A stretch of DNA of 7,983 nucleotides from an uncultured Oscillospiraceae bacterium (GTDB lineage: Bacteria > Bacillota > Clostridia > Oscillospirales > Oscillospiraceae): the NCBI GenBank assembly GCA_949093475.1, contig CARXAY010000050.1, positions 1 to 7,983 on the forward strand, read 5' to 3'. Positions 1 to 5,745 of the stretch are shown piece by piece. The position numbers were made by a program, and so were the translations under genes. Each line of letters begins with the position of its first letter. The first letter of the stretch is position 1. The notes under the pieces are model-generated. The model ran no database searches. It saw only the letters and a program-made list of their open reading frames with translations, and was not told the origin of the DNA.

Positions 1-1
1 G

Positions 2-601
2 GCCCAGAAAGACCCCGCCTATGCCGAGACGCTGGCGGGCGCGGCGCTGACCCTGCCCGACGGCATCGGCGTGATCTACGCGGCCAAGCTCCTCAAGCGG
101 CCTTTGACGGGGCGCGTGCCCGGCATCGACTTTGCGTGGGCGTTGATGGAGCGGCTGGCGCAAGAGGGGCTGAGGCTCTACCTGCTGGGGGCGAAGCCCG
201 GCGTGGCGGAGCAGGCTGCCGCGAATTTGAAGGAGAAGTACCCGCAGCTGGAGATCTGCGGCGTTCACGACGGGTATTTTCAAGAGGACGGCCCGGTGGC
301 GGCGGAGATCAAGGTGGCGCGGGCCGACGTGGTGTTCGTCTGTCTGGGCGCGCCCAAGCAGGAGGAGTGGATGCGCCGCAACGGCCCAACGACCAGCGCG
401 GGGCTTCTGGTGGGTCTGGGCGGCTCGCTGGACGTGTTTGCCGGAACGGTTCGGCGCGCGCCGGAATGGATGCAGAAGGTGGGGCTGGAGTGGCTTTACC
501 GCCTCATCAAGCAGCCCAGCCGCATCGGGCGTATGGCCAAGCTGCCCGGCTTTTTGGTCAAGGCGGTGTTTTGGAAGGATAAGGGGGGAGACGGGTTGTG
601 A
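2..601 (+). CDS. WecG/TagA/CpsF family glycosyltransferase (GT26), 3' part
   Basis: The frame is open from the window edge to a TGA at 599-601, giving 199 visible codons; the true start lies upstream. Family members run about 240 residues, so roughly 40-50 N-terminal residues are missing. The family transfers N-acetylmannosamine-type sugars onto undecaprenyl-linked GlcNAc at the inner membrane face, making linkage units for wall teichoic acid or other surface polymers. Visible hallmarks are the DGIGV motif at visible residues 20-24, whose Asp is the proposed catalytic residue in TagA, a nucleotide-sugar-binding stretch LYLLGAKPG, the LGAPKQEEW motif, and a basic C-terminal tail (RAPEWMQKVGLEWLYRLIKQPSR) of the type that docks TagA proteins on the membrane. 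The last codon overlaps the GTG of the next gene by 4 bases, implying coupled translation. Family assignment is firm. The acceptor and the pathway are not determinable here. Confidence 0.93.
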   Translation, partial: AQKDPAYAETLAGAALTLPDGIGVIYAAKLLKRPLTGRVPGIDFAWALMERLAQEGLRLYLLGAKPGVAEQAAANLKEKYPQLEICGVHDGYFQEDGPVAAEIKVARADVVFVCLGAPKQEEWMRRNGPTTSAGLLVGLGGSLDVFAGTVRRAPEWMQKVGLEWLYRLIKQPSRIGRMAKLPGFLVKAVFWKDKGGDGL

Positions 602-1275
602 ACGGTGCAGGAAAACTCATCGTGCTGGAGGGCACGGACGGGTCGGGAAAGTCCACCCAGTTTGCCCGGCTGTGTGCCCGGATGGACGCCGAGGGACTGC
701 CGTACCACCGGCTGGTCTTTCCCCGGTATGCAGAGCCGTCGTCTATGCTGCTGCGGATGTATTTGCAAGGGGAGTTCGGCTCACACCCCGGCGACGTGAA
801 CGCCTATGCCGCGTCCACCTTTTATGCGGTAGACCGCTATGCCGCGTGGAAGCAGGACTGGGGCGGATTCTACCGCTCCGGCGGGGTGATCTTGGCCGAC
901 CGCTATACCACCTCCAACGCTGTCCATCAAGGCGGTAAGCTGTCGGGGGAGGCGCAGCAGGAGTTTTTCGCGTGGCTGGCGGATTTTGAGTACGGAAAGC
1001 TGGAGCTGCCCGAACCCGATCTGGTGCTGTGGCTGGATATGCCTACGGAGCAGGCGGTGAAAAACCTGCGCCGCAGGGAAAACGAGACCCACACCAAGGG
1101 GGATATCCACGAGGTGGACGAGGAGTACCTGCGCCAGTGCCGCGCCTGCGCCAAGGCGGCGGCGGACTACTACGGCTGGCGGCGTGTCCCGTGCTTGGAG
1201 GATGGCGGGATGCGGAGCATTGAGGAGATCCACGCAGAGATCTGGAGCGCGGCGCAGGCCGTGCTGAAACCATAA
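598..1275 (+). CDS. tmk: Thymidylate kinase (dTMP kinase)
   Basis: This cytosolic enzyme phosphorylates dTMP to dTDP with ATP, a step in dTTP supply. The 225-residue length is in the family range (about 200-230). The P-loop is GTDGSGKS at residues 12-19, the DRY motif is at 101-103 with the following residues suited to the nucleotide monophosphate pocket, and a basic LID-like stretch RRRENETHTKG lies at 158-168. The GTG start at 598 overlaps the upstream stop (GTGA) and is preceded by GGGGAG at 585-590, 7 bases away. The P-loop (GTDGSGKS) and the segment FPRYAEPSSMLLRMYLQGEFG differ from the usual bacterial Tmk (EG.EGAGKTT). It may therefore be a second, divergent Tmk paralogue rather than the copy normally found with holB; that is inference. 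The neighbours, a surface-polymer glycosyltransferase and a DJ-1 protein, do not reveal a special role. Confidence 0.88.
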   Translation: MNGAGKLIVLEGTDGSGKSTQFARLCARMDAEGLPYHRLVFPRYAEPSSMLLRMYLQGEFGSHPGDVNAYAASTFYAVDRYAAWKQDWGGFYRSGGVILADRYTTSNAVHQGGKLSGEAQQEFFAWLADFEYGKLELPEPDLVLWLDMPTEQAVKNLRRRENETHTKGDIHEVDEEYLRQCRACAKAAADYYGWRRVPCLEDGGMRSIEEIHAEIWSAAQAVLKP

Positions 1276-1293
1276 ACGGAGGAGGAAACGAGA

Positions 1294-1836
1294 ATGGTTT
1301 ATGTACTGCTGGGCGAGGGCTTTGAGGAATCGGAAGCCATCGTGCCCGTCGATCTGCTGCGCCGGGCGGGGGCGGAGGTGTCTCTGACCGCGCTGGAGGG
1401 CAAAACGGTGACGTCCTCCCACGGCGTGAAGGTGGAGGCCGACTGCCGGCTGGCGGACGTGGACGAGGGTAAGCTGGAGATGGTGGTCATCCCCGGCGGA
1501 CTGGGCGGTGTGGGCGCCATTATGGGCGACCAGAGCGCGCTGGGGCTTGTCCAGCGCGCGGCTGACCGGGGGGCGTACGTCTGCGCCATCTGCGCCGGGC
1601 CGACGGTGCTGGCCCATCTGGGCATCGCCGACCGCCGCCGGGCGGTGTGCTACCCCGGCATGGAGGAGGAAATGGGCTCCGCCGTGGTGCAAAAGGGCCA
1701 GCGGGTGGTGGTGGACGGGCACATGATCACCGCCGAAGCCGCCGGCAGCTCCTTTGAATTCGGTCTCAAGCTGGTGGAGGCCCTCAAGGGCAAGGACGCC
1801 GCCCATCAGGTCAAACAGGCGGTGCATCACCGTTAA
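1294..1836 (+). CDS. DJ-1/PfpI family protein (YajL/ThiJ-like)
   Basis: The 180 residues match the single-domain DJ-1 family across their length. The elbow cysteine is Cys100 in AICAGPTVLAHLG, the partner acid is Glu14 in GFEESEAI (equivalent to Glu18 of human DJ-1), and the C-terminal SSFEFGLKLVEALKGK block is typical. The position matching human His126 is Tyr120 (CYPGME). Known family activities include oxidative-stress sensing, chaperone function and disputed deglycase or glyoxalase activity; which applies here cannot be told. The protein should be cytosolic, as no signal peptide or membrane segment is visible. The start is set by a strong GGAGGAGG at 1278-1285. The gene lies 18 bases after tmk and is probably last in that operon, with a hairpin 21 bases beyond its stop. 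The family call is firm and the function open. Confidence 0.9.
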   Translation: MVYVLLGEGFEESEAIVPVDLLRRAGAEVSLTALEGKTVTSSHGVKVEADCRLADVDEGKLEMVVIPGGLGGVGAIMGDQSALGLVQRAADRGAYVCAICAGPTVLAHLGIADRRRAVCYPGMEEEMGSAVVQKGQRVVVDGHMITAEAAGSSFEFGLKLVEALKGKDAAHQVKQAVHHR

Positions 1837-1857
1837 GCAAGCTGAGGGCGCAGGAAA

Positions 1858-1884
1858 CGCGGGCGGGGAAAGCTCCCGCCCGCG
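1858..1884. terminator. GC-rich hairpin between convergent genes, possible bidirectional terminator
   Basis: A perfect 10-bp inverted repeat (CGCGGGCGGG at 1858-1867 and its complement at 1875-1884) encloses a 7-base loop. It sits 21 bases after the DJ-1 stop on the + strand and 20 bases after the stop of the Cys-rich gene on the - strand, so it could serve both. On the - strand the stem is followed only by TTT, and on the + strand by no T-run. Classical intrinsic termination is therefore weakly supported on the - side and poorly on the + side. An alternative role is 3'-end protection of the transcripts. Confidence 0.55.
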
Positions 1885-1904
1885 CCCCATGCCGTTAAGT
1901 ACGG

Positions 1905-2069
1905 TTAGCAGCAGCCATCGTTGCAGCCGCAGCCGTCATTGCAGCCGCAGTTGTTGTTGCCGCAGCCGCAGCCGTTGTTCCCGCCGCAGCAGCAGCACAG
2001 CAGGATGATGATGAGGATGATCCAAATGCATCCGCATCCGCCGCCAAAACCATTGTTTCCACAACACAT
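1905..2069 (-). CDS. Small cysteine-rich protein with one hydrophobic segment, possible sporulation-associated
   Basis: This 54-codon gene reads on the - strand from ATG (2069-2067) to TAA (1907-1905). The product has 16 Cys, 14 Gly and 9 Asn. It begins MCCGNNGFGGGCGC, continues with a hydrophobic run IWIILIIILL at residues 15-24, then four consecutive Cys (25-28), then a Gly/Asn/Cys tail ending in two CGC-NDG units (41-46, 47-52) and CC. AGGGGTG lies 7 bases before the ATG. The function is not known. From memory it resembles small proteins labelled 'high-cysteine, chorion class' in clostridial genomes, and its short Ile/Leu core after a GF/G-rich start recalls YjcZ-type sporulation peptides. 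Either likeness is inference. Likely roles would be a disulphide-crosslinked coat or envelope component, or metal binding. The clean start, RBS, stop and strong composition bias argue for a real gene. The opposite strand is also open here but lacks recognisable content. Confidence 0.78.
   Translation of the reverse strand: MCCGNNGFGGGCGCIWIILIIILLCCCCGGNNGCGCGNNNCGCNDGCGCNDGCC
1914..1949 (-). repeat. Two tandem 18-base units in the Cys-rich gene
   Basis: Units at 1914-1931 and 1932-1949 agree at 16 of 18 positions (differing at 1917/1935 and 1920/1938). They encode the two CGCNDG motifs at the protein's C-terminus. Both differences are synonymous: Asp and Asn codons switch between GAT/GAC and AAC/AAT. 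This suggests duplication followed by selection on the amino acids. Confidence 0.7.
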
Positions 2070-2076
2070 ATCGTTT

Positions 2077-2083
2077 CACCCCT
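2077..2083 (-). promoter_or_regulatory. Ribosome binding site of the Cys-rich small gene
   Basis: Read on the - strand this is AGGGGTG, one mismatch from the Shine-Dalgarno core AGGAGGTG, followed by a 7-base spacer (AAACGAT) and the ATG at 2069. It is the main evidence, besides composition, that the 54-codon frame is translated. Confidence 0.7.
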
Positions 2084-2095
2084 TTCCTGTGTGCC

Positions 2096-2103
2096 ATTCT
2101 ATG
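2096..2103 (-). promoter_or_regulatory. Possible -10 element for the Cys-rich gene (CATAGAAT)
   Basis: On the - strand CATAGAAT fits the mother-cell sporulation sigma factor -10 pattern CATAnnnT (sigma E/K type). Transcription would start about 20 bases before the ribosome binding site region. An AC dinucleotide, the minimal sigma K -35 signal, lies 17 bases upstream, but this is nearly uninformative. The embedded TAGAAT also matches 5 of 6 positions of the sigma A -10, yet no TTGACA-like -35 is present at the right distance. Weak, motif-only evidence. Confidence 0.3.
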
Positions 2104-2135
2104 CAGGGGCGTGAGAGGGGGTGCGGCGATTCGGG

Positions 2136-2142
2136 AAAGGAG
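2136..2142 (+). promoter_or_regulatory. Ribosome binding site fixing the mltG start
   Basis: AAAGGAG lies 8 bases before the ATG at 2151. It favours that ATG over the in-frame GTG at 2121, which has a G-rich stretch only about one base upstream, too close to act as a binding site. Confidence 0.75.
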
Positions 2143-2150
2143 TTTTCACC

Positions 2151-3425
2151 ATGGAGGAATCACGCACAAGCGCACAGGATATGGGCGGCGCGCCCCGCCG
2201 CAGAAGCAGCGGGGAAGCCCACCGCCGCAGAAGCGGCAGTGAGCCGTCCCGCCGGGCCGCCGCGCCGGGAGAAGAGCCGCGGCGCAGAAGCACATCCGGG
2301 CGCAGACGCCGCCGCAGAGGGGGCGTCGCCGCCGCAGGGGCGGCCCTCTATGTGGTCATTGTCATCGGCATTTCCATCGTGCTGGCGGCGGTGGGCTGGA
2401 TCTGCGCGGGGGACGTGCTGGCCCTCAACAAAGCCCCCTTGAGCGCAGAGGTCGTCCTGCCCCCGGACTATTTTACGGAGCGGGAGGTCACGGTCAAAGG
2501 GGAAGACGGCGCACCGGACACCACCAAGACGGTCTACGAGGCGGACATCGGCAAGGTGGCAAGCCTTTTGAAAGAGGAGGGCTTCATCGAGTATAAGCCG
2601 GTGTTCAAGCTCTTTTGCTCCATGACCAAGGCCAAGACCAAAATGGCGCCGGGCACGTATCAGCTCAACACCGACATGGATTACCGGGCGCTCATCTCTG
2701 CTCTCGGTTCTAAGTCGGGGAGCAAGGCGGAGATCTCGGTGACCATCCCCGAAGGGTACAGCGTGGAGCAGATCTTTGCCCTGCTGGAGGAAAAGGGCGT
2801 GGCCACAGTGGCCGACCTCAACGACATGGCCGCCAACCATGATTACAAGTTTGAGTTCTTGGAGGGGATTCCTCTGGGCGACCCCAAGCGGCTGGAGGGT
2901 TACCTTTTCCCCGACACCTACCGCTTCTATATCAATGAGAATCCCCTCTACGCCATCAATAAGATGCTGGTGAATTTTGCCCAGATGGTGACCAAGGAGC
3001 AGCGGGAGGAGCTGAAAGAGGAGGGCAAGAGCCTCCGCGACATTATCACCATCGCCTCCATGATCGAAAAGGAGACCGACGGCACCGATCAAGCCATGAT
3101 CGCCTCGGTGATCTACAACCGCTTGAACCATCCCAATTCCGGGACAAACGGCTATTTGCAGATCGACGCGACGCTGGTGTATATCAACGGCGGCAACCAG
3201 CCCACCGAGGCGGACAAGGCCATCGATTCGCCCTACAACACCTATCTCTATGCGGGGCTTCCTGCCGGACCTATCGCCAACCCCGGCTCGGCGGCCATCT
3301 GGGCGGCCATGAATCCCAAGGACAGCGATTACTATTATTACGCCTTGGGCACGGACGGCCTGCACCACTATTCCCGCACCTATAATGAGCATCAGGCGTT
3401 TTTGAACAGTCTGCCCAAGGAGTAA
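2151..3425 (+). CDS. mltG: Endolytic peptidoglycan transglycosylase MltG (YceG-like)
   Basis: MltG is a membrane-anchored enzyme that cleaves nascent glycan strands, leaving 1,6-anhydro-MurNAc ends, and is thought to set strand length during elongation. The 424-residue protein has an Arg-rich cytoplasmic tail (residues 1-57), one membrane segment (about 62-86), a linker, a LysM-like subdomain around ISVTIPEGYSVEQIFALL (195-212) and the catalytic YceG domain. The active-site glutamate is in ASMIEKET, most likely Glu306. The segments GYLFPDTYRF (250-259), LQIDATLVY (336-344), YNTYLYAGLPAGPIANPG (362-379) and the terminal HHYSRTYNEH are family hallmarks. The tail is odd: 18 of the first 60 residues are Arg, with RRRS repeated at 16-19, 25-28 and 44-47 and six Arg in a row at 51-56. 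The gene diverges from the Cys-rich small gene and heads the right-hand gene run. Identity is firm; the function of the tail is unknown. Confidence 0.95.
   Translation: MEESRTSAQDMGGAPRRRSSGEAHRRRSGSEPSRRAAAPGEEPRRRSTSGRRRRRRGGVAAAGAALYVVIVIGISIVLAAVGWICAGDVLALNKAPLSAEVVLPPDYFTEREVTVKGEDGAPDTTKTVYEADIGKVASLLKEEGFIEYKPVFKLFCSMTKAKTKMAPGTYQLNTDMDYRALISALGSKSGSKAEISVTIPEGYSVEQIFALLEEKGVATVADLNDMAANHDYKFEFLEGIPLGDPKRLEGYLFPDTYRFYINENPLYAINKMLVNFAQMVTKEQREELKEEGKSLRDIITIASMIEKETDGTDQAMIASVIYNRLNHPNSGTNGYLQIDATLVYINGGNQPTEADKAIDSPYNTYLYAGLPAGPIANPGSAAIWAAMNPKDSDYYYYALGTDGLHHYSRTYNEHQAFLNSLPKE
2195..2234 (+). repeat. Direct repeat CCGCCGCAGAAGC inside the mltG tail
   Basis: Two exact 13-base copies lie at 2195-2207 and 2222-2234, 27 bases apart and in the same frame, each encoding RRRS. 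A diverged copy sharing GCGCAGAAGC follows at 2282-2291. They suggest that the Arg-rich tail grew by in-frame repeat duplication. Confidence 0.7.
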
Positions 3426-3448
3426 ACCGTCGGGTGTACCAGAGAAAA

Positions 3449-3455
3449 GAGGTGA
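3449..3455 (+). promoter_or_regulatory. Ribosome binding site fixing the U32 gene start
   Basis: GAGGTGA abuts the in-frame GTG at 3456, leaving no spacer for it, and lies 6 bases before the next GTG at 3462. The inner GTG gives MEIELLSPAGD, which matches the usual N-terminus of U32 proteins. Confidence 0.65.
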
Positions 3456-3461
3456 GTGGGC

Positions 3462-4667
3462 GTGGAGATCGAGCTGTTGTCCCCGGCGGGGGACATGGAG
3501 CGGCTGGAGGCGGCGGTGCGCTACGGCGCGGACGCGGTCTATCTGGCGGGCAGCCGGTACGGAATGCGGGCCTTTGCGGGGAATTTTGACGTGGAGGCGC
3601 TGCCCAAGGCCATCTCCTACGCCCACAGCCACGGTGTGGCCGTCCATGTGGCGGTGAACGCCAACCCCCGCAACGGGGAGCTGGATGGCCTTCCGGAATA
3701 TTTCGAGCAGCTTCAGGACTGGGGTGCGGACGCTCTCATTATCGGCGACCCCGGCGTGTTCGCGCTGGCGGGGAAGTACGCCCCCAAGGTCAAGCGGCAT
3801 ATGTCCACCCAAGCGGGGATCACCAACTATGCCTCCGCCCGGTTCTGGTATGAGCAGGGGGCGAGCCGGGTCATTCTGGCCCGGGAGCTGTCGCTGGACG
3901 AGGTGACGGAGCTGATCGCAAAAAGCCCTCGGGAGCTGGAGGTGGAAGCCTTCGTCCACGGGGCGATGTGTGTGAGCTGGTCGGGGCGGTGCGTGCTGTC
4001 CAACTATATGACCGGGCGGGATGCCACCCGCGGGGCGTGCGCCCAGCCCTGCCGGTACAAGTACGCGCTCATGGAGGAGAAGCGGCCGGGGGAGTATTTC
4101 CCCGTCTACGAGGAGGACAACGAGACCTTCATCCTCAACTCACGGGATATGTGCATGATCGACCACATCCCGGAGCTGCTGCAGGCGGGCTTGGCCAGCC
4201 TGAAGATTGAGGGGCGGGCCAAGAGCGCCTACTACACCGCCATGGTCACGGGGGCTTACCGCCACGCCATTGACGCCGCCCGCAAGGGCGAGCCGCTGGA
4301 CGAGGCGTGGCGCAGTGAGGTGGAGAAGGTGAGCCACCGCCACTACTCCACCGGCTTTTGGTTCGGCCAACCGGGCCAGTACACCCGGGAGGCCCGGTAC
4401 ATCCGGGACTGGCAGGTGGCGGCCCAAGTGGTGCGCTGCCGGGAGGACGGCTTGTCCCTGTGTACCCTCAACAATAAGTTTTCCAAGGGGGACACGCTGG
4501 AGCTGGTCGGCCCTGATCTGGCGGCGCGGCAGTTTGCCGCAGAGGAGCTGGCCGACGAGGCGGGCACACCTCTCAGCGAGGTCAAGACACCCCAGCAGCT
4601 CTTCCGGCTGCGTCTGCCCTGTCAAGCCCCGGAGGGGAGCTACCTCAGGCGGCAGGCGCGGGAATGA
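3462..4667 (+). CDS. U32 family protein, probable tRNA 5-hydroxyuridine synthesis protein (TrhP-like)
   Basis: Proteins of this family were named peptidase U32, but the YegQ/TrhP branch makes 5-hydroxyuridine at tRNA position 34 from prephenate, probably through an Fe-S centre. The 401-residue protein starts ELLSPAGD, as the family does, and carries the U32 signature at residues 162-180 (EAFVHGAMCVSWSGRCVLS). Cysteines 170, 177, 193 and 231 fall in the pattern that binds an Fe-S cluster in U32 relatives. A C-terminal beta-domain follows (about 315-400: DWQVAAQVV, KFSKGDTLELVGP). It lies 36 bases after mltG. In B. subtilis mltG (yrrL) is followed by yrrM (trmR), yrrN and yrrO (trhP1 and trhP2), so the position supports a TrhP role, with this full-length protein closest to YrrO. 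No trmR is between them here. A different U32 activity, such as 23S rRNA hydroxylation (RlhA), remains possible. Confidence 0.88.
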   Translation: MEIELLSPAGDMERLEAAVRYGADAVYLAGSRYGMRAFAGNFDVEALPKAISYAHSHGVAVHVAVNANPRNGELDGLPEYFEQLQDWGADALIIGDPGVFALAGKYAPKVKRHMSTQAGITNYASARFWYEQGASRVILARELSLDEVTELIAKSPRELEVEAFVHGAMCVSWSGRCVLSNYMTGRDATRGACAQPCRYKYALMEEKRPGEYFPVYEEDNETFILNSRDMCMIDHIPELLQAGLASLKIEGRAKSAYYTAMVTGAYRHAIDAARKGEPLDEAWRSEVEKVSHRHYSTGFWFGQPGQYTREARYIRDWQVAAQVVRCREDGLSLCTLNNKFSKGDTLELVGPDLAARQFAAEELADEAGTPLSEVKTPQQLFRLRLPCQAPEGSYLRRQARE

Positions 4668-4720
4668 ACTGTCAGGCATAGACTGTTGGCAGGGCCATAT
4701 GTGGCTTTTGGAGGTGCGGC

Positions 4721-5371
4721 ATGACACGATTAGGAGAGACCCTGCGGGCCTATCAAGCCCGCGACCCGGCGGCGCGAAGCCGCTTGGAGATATTCTTGCT
4801 CTATCCCGGCGTTCACGCCATCATGTTTCACCGGGTGAGCCATTGGCTGTGGCGGCATCACCTGCGGTTTTTAGCCCGGCTCAACTCCCAGCTTGCCCGC
4901 CACTGCACGGGCATTGAGATCCACCCCGGCGCGACCATCGGGCGGCGTTTGGTGATGGATCACGGCATGGGGGTGGTCATCGGCGAGACCGCCGAGATCG
5001 GGGACGACTGCCTGATCTATCATCAGGTGACGCTGGGCGGCACAGGGAAGGAGACGGGCAAACGCCATCCCACCATTGGCAACAATGTGATGATCGCCTG
5101 CGGCGCGAAGGTATTAGGGCCGTTCACTGTGGGGGACAACGCCCGCATCGCGGCCAACGCCGTGGTGCTTTCCGAAGTGCCGGAGGACGCCACCGCCGTG
5201 GGCATCCCCGCCCAGATCGTAAAGATCGCCGGCCGCTCCACCCACTATGCCGACGAGGTGGATCAGACCAGCGTGAAGAATCCCACTCTGGAGAAGCTGG
5301 CGGCCTTGGCCGACCGGGTGGAGGAGCTGGAAAAGCGGCTGGAGGCCAAGGAGGAGAGCGGTGATGCTTGA
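4721..5371 (+). CDS. cysE: Serine O-acetyltransferase
   Basis: CysE acetylates L-serine with acetyl-CoA to O-acetylserine, the committed step of cysteine synthesis, in the cytosol. The 216 residues match the short Gram-positive form (B. subtilis about 217), which lacks most of the N-terminal helical domain of the E. coli enzyme. Left-handed beta-helix hexapeptides start at GIEIHPGATIG (64-74). The catalytic Asp80-His81 is in MDHGMGVVIGETAEIG. GGTGKETGKRHP (106-117) is the acetyl-CoA/serine loop. The E. coli Asp143 position is Glu66 here, as is usual in Firmicutes. The C-terminus (about 190-213) is a predicted coiled coil of Leu/Glu/Lys heptads. GGAGGTG at 4710-4716 supports the ATG. The 53-base gap after the U32 gene shows no T-box or other leader. 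The 3' end overlaps the next gene by 8 bases, and cysS follows one gene later. Confidence 0.95.
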   Translation: MTRLGETLRAYQARDPAARSRLEIFLLYPGVHAIMFHRVSHWLWRHHLRFLARLNSQLARHCTGIEIHPGATIGRRLVMDHGMGVVIGETAEIGDDCLIYHQVTLGGTGKETGKRHPTIGNNVMIACGAKVLGPFTVGDNARIAANAVVLSEVPEDATAVGIPAQIVKIAGRSTHYADEVDQTSVKNPTLEKLAALADRVEELEKRLEAKEESGDA

Positions 5372-5741
5372 TCGGATGCACCATGTGGCCATCATCGTTT
5401 CGGACTACGAGCGGGCCAAGGAATTTTATGTGGAGAAGCTGGGCTTTCCCATTCTGCGGGAAAATTTCCGCGCCGAGCGGGGAGACTGGAAGCTGGATCT
5501 GAAGTTTGGGGACGGTGAGCTGGAGATCTTCGCCATCCCCGGCGCGCCGGAACGGCCCAGCTACCCAGAGGCGCAGGGCCTGCGCCACTTGGCCTTTTGG
5601 GTGGATAGCGTGGAAAAGACAGTGGCGGAGCTGGAACGGCGGGGGATTTCCTGCGAGCCCATCCGCCGGGACACCTTTACCGGCAAGGCCATGACCTTTT
5701 TCCACGACCCCGACGGCCTGCCGTTGGAACTGCACGAATGA
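5364..5741 (+). CDS. gloA2: YaeR/SMU1112c-type glyoxalase I-like metalloprotein (VOC family)
   Basis: This single-unit vicinal-oxygen-chelate protein of 125 residues has two beta-alpha-beta-beta-beta repeats. Expected metal ligands are all present: His7 (MHHVAIIVSD), Glu54 (ELEIF), His75 (GLRHLAFWV) and Glu122 (GLPLELHE). The blocks APERPSYPEA.GLRHLAF and FFHDPDGLPLEL follow the E. coli YaeR pattern closely, so the subfamily is clear although its substrate is not established; true lactoylglutathione lyase activity should not be assumed. ATG 5364 is chosen over the adjoining GTG 5361 because GGAG at 5353-5356 is then 7 bases away and the N-terminus is MLDRMHHVAI. The gene overlaps cysE by 8 bases, and its stop lies 17 bases before the cysS ATG, so all three are very likely co-translated. 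Confidence 0.9.
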   Translation: MLDRMHHVAIIVSDYERAKEFYVEKLGFPILRENFRAERGDWKLDLKFGDGELEIFAIPGAPERPSYPEAQGLRHLAFWVDSVEKTVAELERRGISCEPIRRDTFTGKAMTFFHDPDGLPLELHE

Positions 5742-5745
5742 AAAG

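Noticed and set aside
781..1890. Long - strand open frame opposite tmk and the DJ-1 gene
   Set aside because: Shadow of two motif-supported genes; it also runs through the hairpin and shows no domain.
2074..2102. Sigma A promoter for mltG (TTTCAC with TTCTAT 17 bases later)
   Set aside because: The -10 matches only 3 of 6 consensus positions; not supportable without start mapping.
2121..2150. GTG start for mltG 10 codons upstream
   Set aside because: The proper Shine-Dalgarno AAAGGAG lies downstream of it and is spaced for ATG 2151.
1921..2442. + strand frame across the Cys-rich gene and into mltG
   Set aside because: Its Pro/Gln/His-rich translation is the complement of the Cys-rich repeats, and it overlaps the mltG start in another frame. 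No ribosome binding site.
2160..3959. Very long open frame on the - strand opposite mltG and the U32 gene
   Set aside because: It is antisense to two genes with firm family motifs, has a biased His/Gly/Arg-rich translation with no domain, and is explained by GC-rich third codon positions.
4695..4706. Near-palindrome GCCATATGTGGC before cysE as an operator
   Set aside because: Only a 4-bp stem with imperfect centre; too short to claim, and similar matches are expected by chance.
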